Shown in pieces: positions 33,567-44,204 of a DNA stretch of 64,000 nucleotides. The notes under the pieces were generated by a model, which was given only the letters and a program-made list of their open reading frames with translations, was not told the DNA's origin and did not search any database. The position numbers and the translations under genes were made by a program. Every line of letters begins with the position of its first letter. Within the stretch, counting starts at the first letter, position 1. The DNA lies in assembly GCA_949126835.1 (NCBI GenBank), contig OX421503.1:1935501-1999500 (forward strand). The letters run 5' to 3'. The stretch comes from Anisus vortex. Its lineage: Eukaryota > Mollusca > Gastropoda > Planorbidae.

Positions 33567-34257
33567 GTATATATGTCTGGAAATTTTCTTCAAAAGCGCT
33601 CTAACGATTATCTTCATGTTTTAATGCACTACTTGTTTCACCTAAAAAAAAATCTACAGCTTTTCGGCCCCACAAATAAAAATCGGAAATGGACGTTAAA
33701 CAAAAATACACATTAGATTTATCGTAGATATTGATTTTGGCCGTGAAAACATGCCCTTGCTCGACCCACATGTAGTGCGGCTTTCAAGAGCGGTGTTTTG
33801 TTGCGTCGCAGTTATGACGTTTCGGGAATACCCGTAGGCTTACTACAGCAGAAAGAAGTTTAATTTCTTGTTTAAACTACTGTTGCGCACCGATGATAGA
33901 AATAATTTAAAGCAAGACCAAGTGTAATTTATGTAATGCAGGGGTGTCCAAACTACATCCAGTGGGTAACGCGCGGGCGGACAAATGATAGTATGCGGCC
34001 CTCGCGGCTTATTTAGATTAGAACGTCTTCAATATATTTTAGATTAAACTTCAATATATTTTAGATTAAATTTTAAAAAAAAGAAAACAAATACATATTT
34101 ACGAATTATCTAATAGTGAGATAATAGTTTGCCGTTTAAATAATAACAGAATTAGAAGAACTTTCAGCAAACTAAAGGTCTATTTTTAACTTTCTTTTAT
34201 CTGACATTTTTTGAAAAAAAACAATCTCTAAAACTTTTTTTGTGTTTAAACAATGAA

Positions 34258-34380
34258 TAGCTGTATATAGTGTACACTGTAGCAGATTACACTGCACTGT
34301 ATATAGTGTTCACTGTAGCAGTATACACTACGCTGTATATAGCATACAACGTAGCAGTATACTCTACACTGTAAATAATA
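34258..34380 (+). repeat. Short form of the 36-bp minisatellite in unit C
   Basis: About three diverged units, matching 22565-22690. Confidence 0.8.
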
Positions 34381-35025
34381 AACACTGTTTTAGTATTCAC
34401 TTTTTTAAAAATTCAATTAATGTTTCATTAAAAATGTGTATGATTTGCTTAAAAAGGCCTACCAAAGTAAGATATATTAGAATATGTTAACATTGTCAAT
34501 TCGAAATCTGGTAAACTAGAAAAGATGTAAATTCAGTATATTCGTATTTTCCTTATAACAATAGTCAGAAGTGTAATATACTGTTAGTTTTATTGAGGGG
34601 CGGGGGGGGGGGGGGGGAGAGAAATTAAACACATTATCTAACGAAGCCTACATATATTATGATCTTTTCATTTGCAGTCTTTTCAATGAATAACATAATT
34701 TTACCTTTAATTATTTAGTATTTAAGTTTAATGCTCAAAATTAAAAAAAAAATGTTTATCATACCATTGTTTTAATTAATCAATATTATATTTTACCGCG
34801 ATAGTTTATTATAAATAGTAACACAAATGGAGGATATTAAATAATGTTAACACCAAACTATATTTTTTTACTTTTTTCGTAAAACAATGTTTGGAATAAT
34901 ACATTGAAAACATTGAAAATCTCTATATATAAAAAGATCGTGTTTGTGTCCCCACGGATCCCTATTGTGTCACTGACTTTTTTAGGCCTAGTCCTATATA
35001 CTGTCTAATAGCTTTTCACATCTGA

Positions 35026-35110
35026 CATGTGCCTTCTCTAGCTAAGTTGTTAACGTAGAGGACTGCTGTGCGTGCGAGCGGGTTCGATTCTCCAGTTAGA
35101 CTATGCCTAT
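35026..35110 (+). mobile_element. tRNA-like head of family C in unit C
   Basis: CTAGCTAAGTTGTTAACGTA and GGGTTCGATTCTCC, identical by eye to 23926-24010. Confidence 0.5.
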
Positions 35111-35264
35111 TTTTTTTACCCGATTTACATTTATTCGTAGACCTTTTTAATTCCTATCAAACATATTTGCCGGCCGTAACTCATTGTTAGCTTGAATGGG
35201 TTGAGGGAGGGAGTTGAAAAAATTGACATAATTTTATAGGAAAGTTTGACAGTTGTTTAAGTTA

Positions 35265-35594
35265 AATAATTAATTAATTAATTGGTCATTTATATAGCGC
35301 CTCACTCCATACTAATAAAAGCATGCTCGGCACGCTCACAAAATCGAAACGACAATAACGCTCTAAAATAGTTTTAAACAAGGTTTCGGCCGATGGAGGC
35401 ACGAAACGACAATAACATTTTAAAATAGTTTCAAACAAGTTTTTTGCTGATGGATGTGTATTTGATCAATTTAGTTGAAAAGAAAAGTCTTCAAATTCTT
35501 CTTGAATGCCTTTTTTGACACAGAGTTTTTCAGTGTCTCAGGTAAGCCGTTCCACAGTGAAGGCGCCACAGATTCAAACGAGCGTACACCAATA
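35265..35594 (-). mobile_element. LINE 3' end in unit C, shared with unit B
   Basis: Same insertion point and sequence as 24165-24494, with only a few differences (for example CGGCACGC against CGGCGCGC). Confidence 0.7.
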
Positions 35595-35676
35595 GGGGAA
35601 GGGGTAGAAGAACTAAAAATTGTAACGTAATTCACGATATTTTAAATTTAAACTTTTCATTTTCAGTCTTTTAAAT

Positions 35677-36047
35677 AATAATAATAATAATATTTGTAAA
35701 GCGCTGCCAACAAACATAATGTAAGCTCAGAGCGCGTTTAACATACAACTAAGAATACGGATATTACACTAGGCCAGGTGACAGAGCTAAATTGATGATA
35801 AAAAACAAGACAAAACAAATAAATGTAGCATTAACCGACTTAACCCATAAATAAGACAGTAAGTTTCTAAAGCATGTTAAATGTTATCGAAGGTAAATAT
35901 TGAAATAATGAGTTTTTAAGTTCTTTTTGAAAGTAACAGTAGAGCTTGTTCGCCTCAGTTGAATGGGAAGTTGATTCCACACTTTCGGACCGGATACTGA
36001 GAAGGCTCTAAGGCCAACGGTCGTCAGAGAGAAACGGGGCTCTTCCA
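35677..36047 (-). mobile_element. Second LINE 3' end in unit C, truncated
   Basis: Same insertion as 24577-25170 but cut at GGGCTCTTCCAG, where sequence jumps to GGTTGCACAAATAAAAATC. This deletion removed the upstream part of the LINE. Confidence 0.7.
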
Positions 36048-36935
36048 GGGTTGCACAAATAAAAATCTGCTTCGACTGTTAGAATTTAAAGCCCATGTTA
36101 TTCATAGTAGAAAAAAGAAAAAAGACAAATACAATTTATTGGTCTGGTAAAGAAGTATTTTTAAAATGTATGCACTGTTGTTTTACATACACATGATGTT
36201 AAGGTACAAGCGCCTGCTCTTTATTACCGATCGAATGATCGGTCACCTGGTACTATATATATATATATATATATATGTCTGGAAATTTTCTTCAAAAGCA
36301 CTCTAACGATTATCTTCATGTTTTAATGCACGACTTGTTTCACCTAAAAAAAAATCTAGACCTTTTCGGCCACACAAATAAAAATCGGAAATGGACGTTA
36401 AACAAAAAATACACAAAAGATTTATCGTAGATAATTGATTTTGGCCGTGAAAACATGCCATTGCACGATCCACATGTAGCGCGGCGTTCAAGAGCGGTGT
36501 TTTGTTGCGTCGCAATTATGACGTTGCGGAAATACCCGTTCAACATTAACAAGAAGTTTAATTTCTTGTTTATGCTGGCTGTTTTGCGCACCGATGATAG
36601 ATATAATTTAAAACAAGACCAAGTGTAATAATTTATGTAATGCAGGGTGTGCAAACTACAGCCAGTGGTTGACTCGCGGGCTGACAAATAATAGTATGCG
36701 GCCCTTGAGGCTTATTTAGATTAAAACGTCCTCAATATATTTTAGATTAAATTAAAAATAATAACAAAAAAATATATTTACGTATTAATTACTAGTGAGA
36801 TAATAGTTTGCCGTTTAAATAATAACAGAATTAGATGAGATTTCTCCAAACTATATGCCTATTTATTAAACATTATTTTGGAAAAAAAAAACACGTCGAA
36901 AATAATAATAGGAACTACTTTTTTTTATACAAGAC

Positions 36936-37935
36936 CAAGGACTACTGAAGATTCATTGTATTAATGGTTTATGTCATTTTCATTTATTTAATGACAAAGA
37001 ACGATCTAATAGCCATTAAAATGTCTTAATAATTACCAAGCATGAGCGCACTATTTTTTAAGGAGTCTGAATAGAAGGCACAGTTTGGTTCCAACATGGA
37101 TACTTGTTGATGATATTTTACTTCACTGCGTTTGTTTTCAATTTTTCGATCGTGTATTTTTATCAAAATGCCTAATAAATGTGGTGTAGTTAATTGTAAA
37201 GGTAATTATAATGCTGCCAACAAGTGTCGTTTGTTTAAAGTGCCAAATAGTGCATATATACCATTATTGAAAGCAGAAAATATGAGAGGAGAGCATAATG
37301 TTTGTTTATTTTTAACTATCACAGTCAATTTACATTCTTTATATTCCTTGGTCATGAAAACACAAATAAATTTTACCATAGATATAGAAATAAAATTATC
37401 GTTTTTATAATAATGGTATACATGTACCACTTGGCAAAATTCTCAACCCAAATAATCGACTTACTTCATAATCACTTTTTTTAGAGGCTGTGCATTTGTC
37501 TCTTAATTATGAGCCAGATAAATTGTATGGGTGGGTTACGTTTTTCCCTTTTTAGGTCAAGAAATAACGATTTTTTAGAATTTTTTTTTCACTTTATTTT
37601 ATTCCTTAGGTGACCCCCCACACGAAACCGTCAACACCAACCGTATATATATATAGGATATCATGTGTACGGCCCTAATCATTCAATCATCTAAATAGAT
37701 CTTAAATAATATTCAAATGCTCTTTTAAACCCTCTCAATCCTAACCCCTCATTAGTAAACGGCCCTGCACATTAACATTATTGATATTATTGACATTAAT
37801 TATGTTAGTTACTTAATAATAGTTTACTTCATATATAAGAGCGACAAGGGAGTGTATCGCTACTGTTAAAAAAACTGGCCTTAGCTAGCTAAATCAGAAA
37901 TTCAAGTCTGCGCGTCCTGTCTTCAGTAGTCCTTG
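36936..37935 (+). mobile_element. P-element-like non-autonomous transposon with THAP relic
   Basis: Exactly 1000 bp between perfect 16-bp inverted repeats CAAGGACTACTGAAGA. Flanked by perfect 8-bp target duplications TACAAGAC (36928-36935 and 37936-37943). An 8-bp duplication together with an encoded THAP finger is what the P superfamily shows; hAT also makes 8-bp duplications but these ends are not hAT-like. The rest of a transposase is missing. Confidence 0.8.
37168..37281 (+). pseudogene. THAP domain 5' fragment in the P-like element
   Basis: The frame from ATG reads MPNKCGVVNCKGNYNAANKC, then RLFKVPNSAYIPLLKAEN. MPxxCxxxxCxxx and FKVP match the start of a THAP finger. The conserved second Cys and His are not in the same frame. 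A possible downstream exon after TTTTTTAG at about 37483 reads AVHLSLNYEPDKLYGW, unproven. Confidence 0.65.
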
Positions 37936-37981
37936 TACAAGACATATGTTTACGAATGTTTTATTAAATATATTTATGATT

Positions 37982-39356
37982 TGCTTATATAGGCCTACCC
38001 AAGTAAGATATATTAGAATATGTTAACATTGTCAATTTGAAATCTGGCAAACTAGAAAAGTTGTATTCCATTCATTCGTATTTTCCTTATATAATAGTCA
38101 GACGTGTAATATACTTTTAGTTTTATTAAGGGGTGGGAAAATTAAACAATTAATCCAACGTATTTTAATCATTTCATTTGCAGTCTTTTCAATGAATAAC
38201 ATAATTTCACCTTTAATTATTTAGTATTTTACTGGTGTAATGCTCACAATTTAAACAATTTGTTAAAATTTGTATTATTCCATTGTTGTAATTGATATTT
38301 TATTTTGCCGAGATAGTTTATTTTAAACAATAACAATTATGTAGGATATTGGATAAGGTTTACACCAAACTATATATTTTAACTTTTTTTTTAGTCAAAC
38401 ATTCTTTGGAATAGTAGGCCTACATTGAAAATAATAAATAAATACTTTTTTGAAAAAGATATATTTTTACAAGTGATTTACAAACTATACTTATGATTTA
38501 TATATGTGCCCAAGTAAGAAATATTAGACTATGTTAAGTCAATTTGAAATCTGGTAAACTAGTAAAAATGTATCACATTTATTCGTAGACCTTTTTTTTT
38601 TCTATTCAATATCAAACACACTAGCCGGCCGCTTGTTAGCTTGAATTGGGTGAGGGAGGGAGTTGAAAAAATTGACATAATTTTATAAGAGGGGTCACTA
38701 GAAAGTTTGACAGCTGTTAAAGTAAGGGAGGGGGTAAAGATGAACTAACAATTGTAAGGTAATTCACGATATTTTAAATTTAAACTTTTCATTTTAAGTC
38801 TTTTAAATACATAACATAATGACATAAATGACATATATTTCTGTTGGTTTTAAAACTGACAACGCTAGTCTACATGTTTTTTTTTTTAGGGTTTGAAATT
38901 AGATTAAGCTGTTTGGTTTTTGCCTTTTTTTTCTAGCCGTTTTGCAGCAGCTGGTTTAAAAAACTAACTTTCTTTTTATTCATTGGCAGCATATTAAATA
39001 GCAAGATAATTTAACTATAAACGCGCGGCGCTATAAATAATTTAATAATTTCATATTTGTAAAACTAATAACTATTAAAGGTATTGCAATATTTGCAATA
39101 AACGTCAGTTTTTAAACATTTCATGATAATTATGTTACGTTAGTCATGTCTGTAGCAGGTATGACAGCTATAAGCAAGCTAACCTGGACTGATGACTCGC
39201 CTATAATGATCAGTACTGAATAGCTGTTCTATGTTAGCTATATCGTATATAGTCGCCTACCGAGATTATAATATTTATTTTTAAAAAAATTACACTATAG
39301 TCAACATTAAACCAGGCTTAAAGCTTTAAAAAATTAGGCTTAGCAGTAGGCCTATG
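37982..39356 (+). other. Body of unit D, no gene
   Basis: Homologous in blocks to units A-C (AAGATATATTAGAATATGTT, GGTTTACACCAAACTATATA, GGGTGAGGGAGGGAGTTG). No coding sequence. Confidence 0.6.
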
Positions 39357-39640
39357 GGGGCACGGTAGCCTAGCGGCAGCGCGTTCGACTGGAGAGCCGA
39401 AGGTCCCAGGTTCGAATCCTGGTGCAGGCTAGGATATTTTTCCCGGGTCTGGAGGGTGTCCCTGAGTCTATCCAGCTCTGATGGTTACCTGACAATAGTT
39501 GGGGTAAAGTAAAGGCGGCTGTGCATAGTGCTGTCCACACAATCACCTAGTATGCCGAGGCCACAGAAACTGATGAACGCTGCTTCATCGGACACATGGA
39601 TCAAATTCGGTCCGACGGGTACTTTTTTTTTTTAGTAGGC
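39357..39640 (+). mobile_element. SINE family A copy (tRNA-derived), near complete
   Basis: A tRNA-like head with GTAGCCTAGCGGCAGCGCGT and B box GGTTCGAATCCTGGTGCAGG is followed by the body CCCGGGTCTGGAGGGTGTCC, CACAATCACCTAGTATGCC, GGCCACAGAAACTGATGAAC, and GGTCCGACGGGTAC plus poly-T. Other copies are at 51735, 53570, 55213 and 62460. The head folds like a tRNA in outline but continues into the SINE body, so it is not an active tRNA gene. Confidence 0.85.
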
Positions 39641-40257
39641 CTATCCTAAAGAGGATATTATTTTACTAATTGATGAATATCCAATGCAATGGTCGTAATA
39701 ACTCAGATCAACATGTAGGCATATAGTAAGAATTCAGAAAAAGCTTACTTTTCGACACCTTTTTTGAAAGAGATGATTTACGAGAATTTTAAAACACAAT
39801 ACAGCGTCACCCTTTGCTACATGCATTTGTCATAAAGGTCCAAACGTTAAGCTTTACAGTTTGTCGTTATCATATGTTTAGAGTGAAAGATCGATGCAGT
39901 TGAAACGTTTATCTCTTTTCAGGCAGATTATATAAATCACACCTAAAATGTTGCTTAGGGGGAAATTTTACATCCGATATGAGGAAAGTAATATTGGAGT
40001 TGGGTGGAGGGCTGCATACAATGAGTGCAAAAATAGAAATGAATACGCCAAAAAACGTTACATAACTTTAATTTTTGTAGACGGGAAAAAAAGACAAATG
40101 CAATTTATTGGTCTGGTAAAAACGTACTTATTAAAATTTATGCACCGTTTTTTTACAGCACAATATGTTAAGGTACAAACGCCTGCTCTTTATTACCGAT
40201 CGAATGATCGGTCACCTGGTACTTTTAAACAATAAGAAGAACCGGGTACATGATCTA

Positions 40258-40480
40258 TTAGGTTATTATATAGTTCAGTGATTGGAATACCTGATTCTTT
40301 GTTGTTGCCTGGTTCTATTAATAGCACCAGAAGATGAAATTCCGTTTATGAACACTCGTAAACATACCATAACCTACACAAGACATTACATCGATACACC
40401 CTATAGCCTTCGTTACAATTTTACTATTTATTGATCAAGTAAGTATTATCTGGTCTTATTTAAGTCAATAATAATATAGG
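40258..40480 (+). repeat. 5' flank of paralogue 3, duplicate of 3580-3840
   Basis: Shares TATAGTTCAGTGATTGGAAT and following blocks with the region upstream of paralogue 2, showing that both genes and their upstream DNA descend from one segment. Confidence 0.65.
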
Positions 40481-41330
40481 GTTTATCGAGTTAAGTCAGT
40501 TAAGACTAAAAGTTCAAAACGTATTAAGTTTGGGTAGAGACAGAAGATCAGTAGAGTTATAGATATGAGTAGTTATGACTATACTATAGTCTATTCTATA
40601 GGATAGGCTTTATTTTTATGGTCTCTGGTTGTTCTGTTATAGCCTTATATTAAGTTATATATAGGCCTATACAGAGACAAAAGTGTAGTAACTTATTAAT
40701 ATCAGAGACTATAATAGTCTATGTCAATATAACTTATTAACTTATTGACCTTGTCAATAGACTATAGACTATAGACTATTAGAATTAGACTCAATAGTCA
40801 ATAGTAATAGTTATTAGGAGTTAGGACCTAGACCTATATTATAAGTATATTGGACCTATATTATATATAACATTACATTAATATAACAAATATTCTTTTA
40901 TAAATATATAACTTATATAAAGTTAGGAGGCTATAAAATATTATAATTATAGTCACTGCCGACTGTCCTACTACTACTACTACTACTACTAGTCATTTAG
41001 CCTACGTTGCATTATTATAAATGCTTAATTGAAGTAGTTTTGTACTGACTATAATTGTCTATAATACACTACACTATAGTAGTATGGACAATTAATAGAC
41101 ATCTAGTGGACTATATTAGTTTAACTTTATATTTAACATAGATTTTGCACGGCTGCATGCATGGTCATTAAGTTAATAATTAAGAGTCATAAACTAGGAT
41201 AATAAAGTCAAAACTCATCATCAATCATAGGACACTCACTAAAAAAATATAGCTGACATAACCTAAAGGTCACAGAGGCATAGCGACATATAATATGTAT
41301 AGGCCCATATATTACAGGCCAGCTTCTGGT
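40481..41330 (+). other. CTATAG-rich low-complexity spacer upstream of paralogue 3
   Basis: Dense in TATAGACTATAGACTAT-type words, a CTA run at 40970-40990 and scattered TAGGCCTA. No exon or element end. Could contain the promoter; no element can be assigned. Confidence 0.5.
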
Positions 41331-41462
41331 TGAGTGGTTAGTTATAGACTGTCAACTATAATAGGGCCCGGATTCAAATTTTTTTTATAGCCCGGCCACC
41401 CTATAGGAGTTTTGGGCCTAAGTGACATAATAATCTTCTATCTAGTAGGAATGTCTGTAAAA
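41331..41462 (+). mobile_element. SINE family B copy, diverged
   Basis: GGTTGAGTGGTTAGTTATAG, GACTGTCAACTATAATAGGG, then AGGAGTTTTGGGCCTAAGTG and AGGAATGTCTGTAAA match the family B plan. Confidence 0.65.
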
Positions 41463-41559
41463 AATATAAGTCTTTTATAGGCAATATTCCAGTAGGCCTA
41501 GATCTTATTGTGTGAAGTTTAACCACACAAAGAAACCCACTTGTGAAGCTGGCTGGTCC

Positions 41560-41712
41560 AGCAGCTAGTTCATCGGACTGTCAACCAAAAGCCAACTGAC
41601 ACAGCGCGATTTCTATCCCTGCCAATGACTGATCCCTGTCGCTCTGCAGGAGTTTTGGGCCTAGTGGTCATAAAAATTATCTTCTATCTAGAAGGAACGT
41701 CTGTAAACTTAT
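41560..41712 (+). mobile_element. SINE family B copy just upstream of paralogue 3
   Basis: GGCTGGTCCAGCAGCTAGTT, CATCGGACTGTCAACC, TTCTATCCCTGCC, GGAGTTTTGGGCCTAGTGG and CTAGAAGGAACGTCTGTAAA. It ends about 70 bp before the ATG, in the probable 5' UTR or promoter. A copy in a similar place upstream of paralogue 2 (4497) may be the same ancestral insertion. Confidence 0.75.
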
Positions 41713-41780
41713 AAGATAGTCACTTCATTTTTTTCAATTTCATCAGTTCAACAGCAAGTTCTATAAATCAAAAGTTGAAA

Positions 41781-43997
41781 ATGGATTCTACTCTGGAACA
41801 TGGTAAGCTTAAATTTAAACTATATTCATTAACCTGTTGGGTTAATTAATTGTCTTTTACATGCATATATGTTTTTGACTTGTGTTATAACTATATATAT
41901 ATAAAGTAGACTAGCTGTATGTGTGCATTCCAATCCCCATCGGTTAATTTAAAGACATTTGACCTTATAATTGTCTCATATTTTACTTTTGCAATCTTGC
42001 TTTCGGCACATATATATGTCTTCCCTAGCTGAGTGATTAGCGTATCTGACTGTCATGTTGGCGACATGGGCTCCATTCCCCACTGATAGCTTCCTACTAC
42101 TACTTAAAAAAATATTTCATTAATGTTATATCTTTTCCTTTAAAGATTGTAAAGAATTTTATGACTTAAAATGTTTTCAGTAGGTAAAATCGAATAATTA
42201 TATTTTTGATGCACCCGGATGATTTATGTTTGATTCTTATCCACATGGATAGTCCTAACGTGTTGTTAAATATAAAAAAAAAACATGCTTTAATTGCTTT
42301 AACCAGATTACAATATTTATTTTCAATTACTTTCTTAAATGTTTTCAGTAAATAAATAATGTTTATATTTTTGAAATTATTATAAATATAGCTTTTTGTT
42401 CATTGAAGTTTATTATTTTTTTTATCTGTAGCTTTAGGCATGTGTATTTTTTTCCACATTGCAGGCAACGCCAGTCAATTTAGCTTTTTGTTAAATAAAA
42501 AGACTTGCCTATTTTTAACCCGATTACAATACCGGGTAATAAATAAATAAAATAATAATGATATTTTTAACATTTTTAGATCTATATCCTTTGGTTTACT
42601 GTAGTTTATGAAACTTTTATCTTTAGCTTATAATACAGGTCAATTTAATTTCACTCCAGGCATTGCATACAGGGGCATTTCCCTTGAATGTAAAAAACTT
42701 CTTCTTAGAAGAGACATTTTTGATGCAATAAAAGTGAACAAAAAACATTTTCATTTGAAAAATAAAAAAAGAACATTTAAATTTAAGTTTACTTCCATCT
42801 AAAAATCCATAAAAATAATCTTGCCACTTATTATAAACATGAACTGAAAATATTTTTGCTGTAATGCAAAACAAATTATTTATTTTTCAGAGGTGAGCAG
42901 CAGTCTTTACCCTGAAATTGAAATTTATCTGCCCAATGGTGAAAGTAAAGGCTGGAAAACTGTATTATCTGTTGATATCAATGGAAGTGATTATACAGTT
43001 CAACAGGTAATTAGACAACCAGCGCCATATTTTGTAGTCATTCACTATGGTATTAAAGACTCATTTCTTTGGTTTTTATATATTACTTTCATTCAAAGTC
43101 TTTCATTATTTAACATTTATTTCTTAGTCTTTCATTATTTAACATTTATTTCTTAGTCTTTCATTATTTAACATTTATTTCTTAGTCTTTCATTATTTAA
43201 CATTTATTTCTTAGTCTTTCATTATTTAACATTTATTTCTTAGTCTTTCATTATTTAACATTTATTTCTTAGTCTTTCATTATTTAACATTTATTTCTTA
43301 GTCTTTCATTATTTAACATTTTTTTCTTAGTCTTTCATTATTTAAGAAGTGTTTCATTATCTTAAATTTTTCAACAATTCTTTCTTTATCTTATTTTATC
43401 AATTATTTCTATGTCTTTCAATATTTGTTTTTTTGTTAATGTTTGATTGTTAACATTTATTTTTTCATCTTAGATTCTATAAGATTTGTTTTCTATATCT
43501 AGATGATTCCATATTTACATCTTTATTATTGATTATTCAACGCAAAATATAGTCTTTGATTATGCAAGCATTATATTTGGTTAATCTTAACATTTATTTC
43601 TTCACCTCAAATTTATTTTCTTCAAAACACTTATTCATTAAATTAAAAAGCCTTGAAATGAAGCCCACATTGTTACTTTCATTATATATTGATGATTAAG
43701 ATAGAAACCAACAAAGTAGTATTAATTAAATTACATTCAGTATCAAACTACTTGAACATATTATTATTTTGACATGCTATGACAATGTAGCAGTTATATG
43801 ACATTGATGTACCATCTATTTCCCAGTCGAAGACCATGCTATTAGAGGAGCTATCAATTCCCAATGCTGATGACTATGACTTGGTCATTGTCAGGAAGAA
43901 TAATTCAACCACTGTTATGATGGACCACGAACACACAATAGATCATCTCTGTGACCTCTCTACAGTCTCTCACATCAGAATAGAGAGAAAAACCTAG
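41781..43997 (+). CDS. Small ubiquitin-like (beta-grasp) protein, paralogue 3, complete
   Basis: Three exons: 41781-41802 (ATG, MDSTLEH plus one base, donor GTAAGC), 42891-43006 (116 nt) and 43827-43997 (171 nt, TAG). Introns are GT-AG with phases 1 and 0, exactly as in paralogue 2. The product is 102 residues. Strand and helix pattern: YPEIEIYLPNGES, KTVLSVDINGSDYTVQQ, then SKTMLLEELSIPNADDYDLV, IVRKNNSTTVMM and a final strand VSHIRIERK. It is clearly homologous to paralogues 1 and 2 (VDIxGxDxTVxQSKTxLxE) but much more diverged, and ends in ERKT without a diglycine. Intron 1 holds a family C repeat and intron 2 a 29-bp minisatellite. The function is unknown; a beta-grasp adaptor is the inference. 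Confidence 0.78.
41900..42400 (+). mobile_element. Composite tRNA-like repeat, family C, in intron 1 of paralogue 3
   Basis: Starts ATATATAAAGTAGACTAGCT, with TTAATTTAAAGACATTTGAC and GCAATCTTGCTTTCGGC. Then a tRNA-like head CCTAGCTGAGTGATTAGCGT with box GGCTCCATTCCCC, the body, a second TTTGATTCTTATCC box and the end TTTTCAATTACTTTCTTAAA. The most complete + strand copy. Confidence 0.65.
43097..43347 (+). repeat. 29-bp minisatellite in intron 2 of paralogue 3
   Basis: About 8.5 copies of a unit made of AGTCTTTCATTATTTAACAT and TTATTTCTT. Nearly identical copies suggest recent expansion. Confidence 0.95.
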
Positions 43998-44204
43998 TCA
44001 TCTGCAAAAAATCTGCTCAGACAGATCTCTAAAATCAACTTCTAAGAACTTTTATTACAGACATCATAGATATATTGTATATATTAAAAATCATATGCGT
44101 TATGACCTCACATTGGAACGGCAAACTTTAAAATTAATTTTTATAAGTCTTATGTTCAACACCCAATCTTTTACTATTTTGTAGGCTTTAGATTGGTGAT
44201 AATT
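43998..44204 (+). other. 3' UTR region of paralogue 3
   Basis: Follows the TAG. No canonical AATAAA was seen in this stretch; ATTAAA-like words occur at 44080-44085 (TATTAAAAATC), so the cleavage site is uncertain. Confidence 0.4.

Larger units (their letters stand above)
33574..36253 (+). repeat. Array unit C
   Basis: Near-copy of unit B: same start, same short minisatellite (34258-34380), same two LINE insertions, same CCGATCGAATGATCGG hairpin end. It lacks the family T MITE (empty site at 34766-34767) and most of what lies at 24948-25330 in B, the junction being at about 36047. Confidence 0.75.
36276..40222 (+). repeat. Array unit D, diverged, with nested P-like element and SINE
   Basis: Starts TGTCTGGAAATTTTCTTC and ends CGATCGAATGATCGG then TCACCTGGTAC. 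It is more diverged from B and C than they are from each other. It carries a 1000-bp P-like element (36936-37935) and a family A SINE (39357-39640). The 36-bp minisatellite region is missing, replaced at the P-like insertion. Confidence 0.65.

Noticed and set aside
37302..37484. Extension of the THAP fragment into a longer protein
   Set aside because: The frame becomes compositionally AT-driven (NFTIDIEIK) and lacks the second half of the THAP finger.
39358..39430. tRNA gene
   Set aside because: A and B boxes are present, but the sequence continues into a SINE body seen in four other places and the acceptor stem does not close.
39948..40235. 95-codon frame at the end of unit D
   Set aside because: It covers the conserved non-coding end of the array unit, where the other three units are not open in that frame.
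42608..42874. Short frames on both strands in intron 1 of paralogue 3
   Set aside because: No conserved pattern, and they lie between two well-supported exons.
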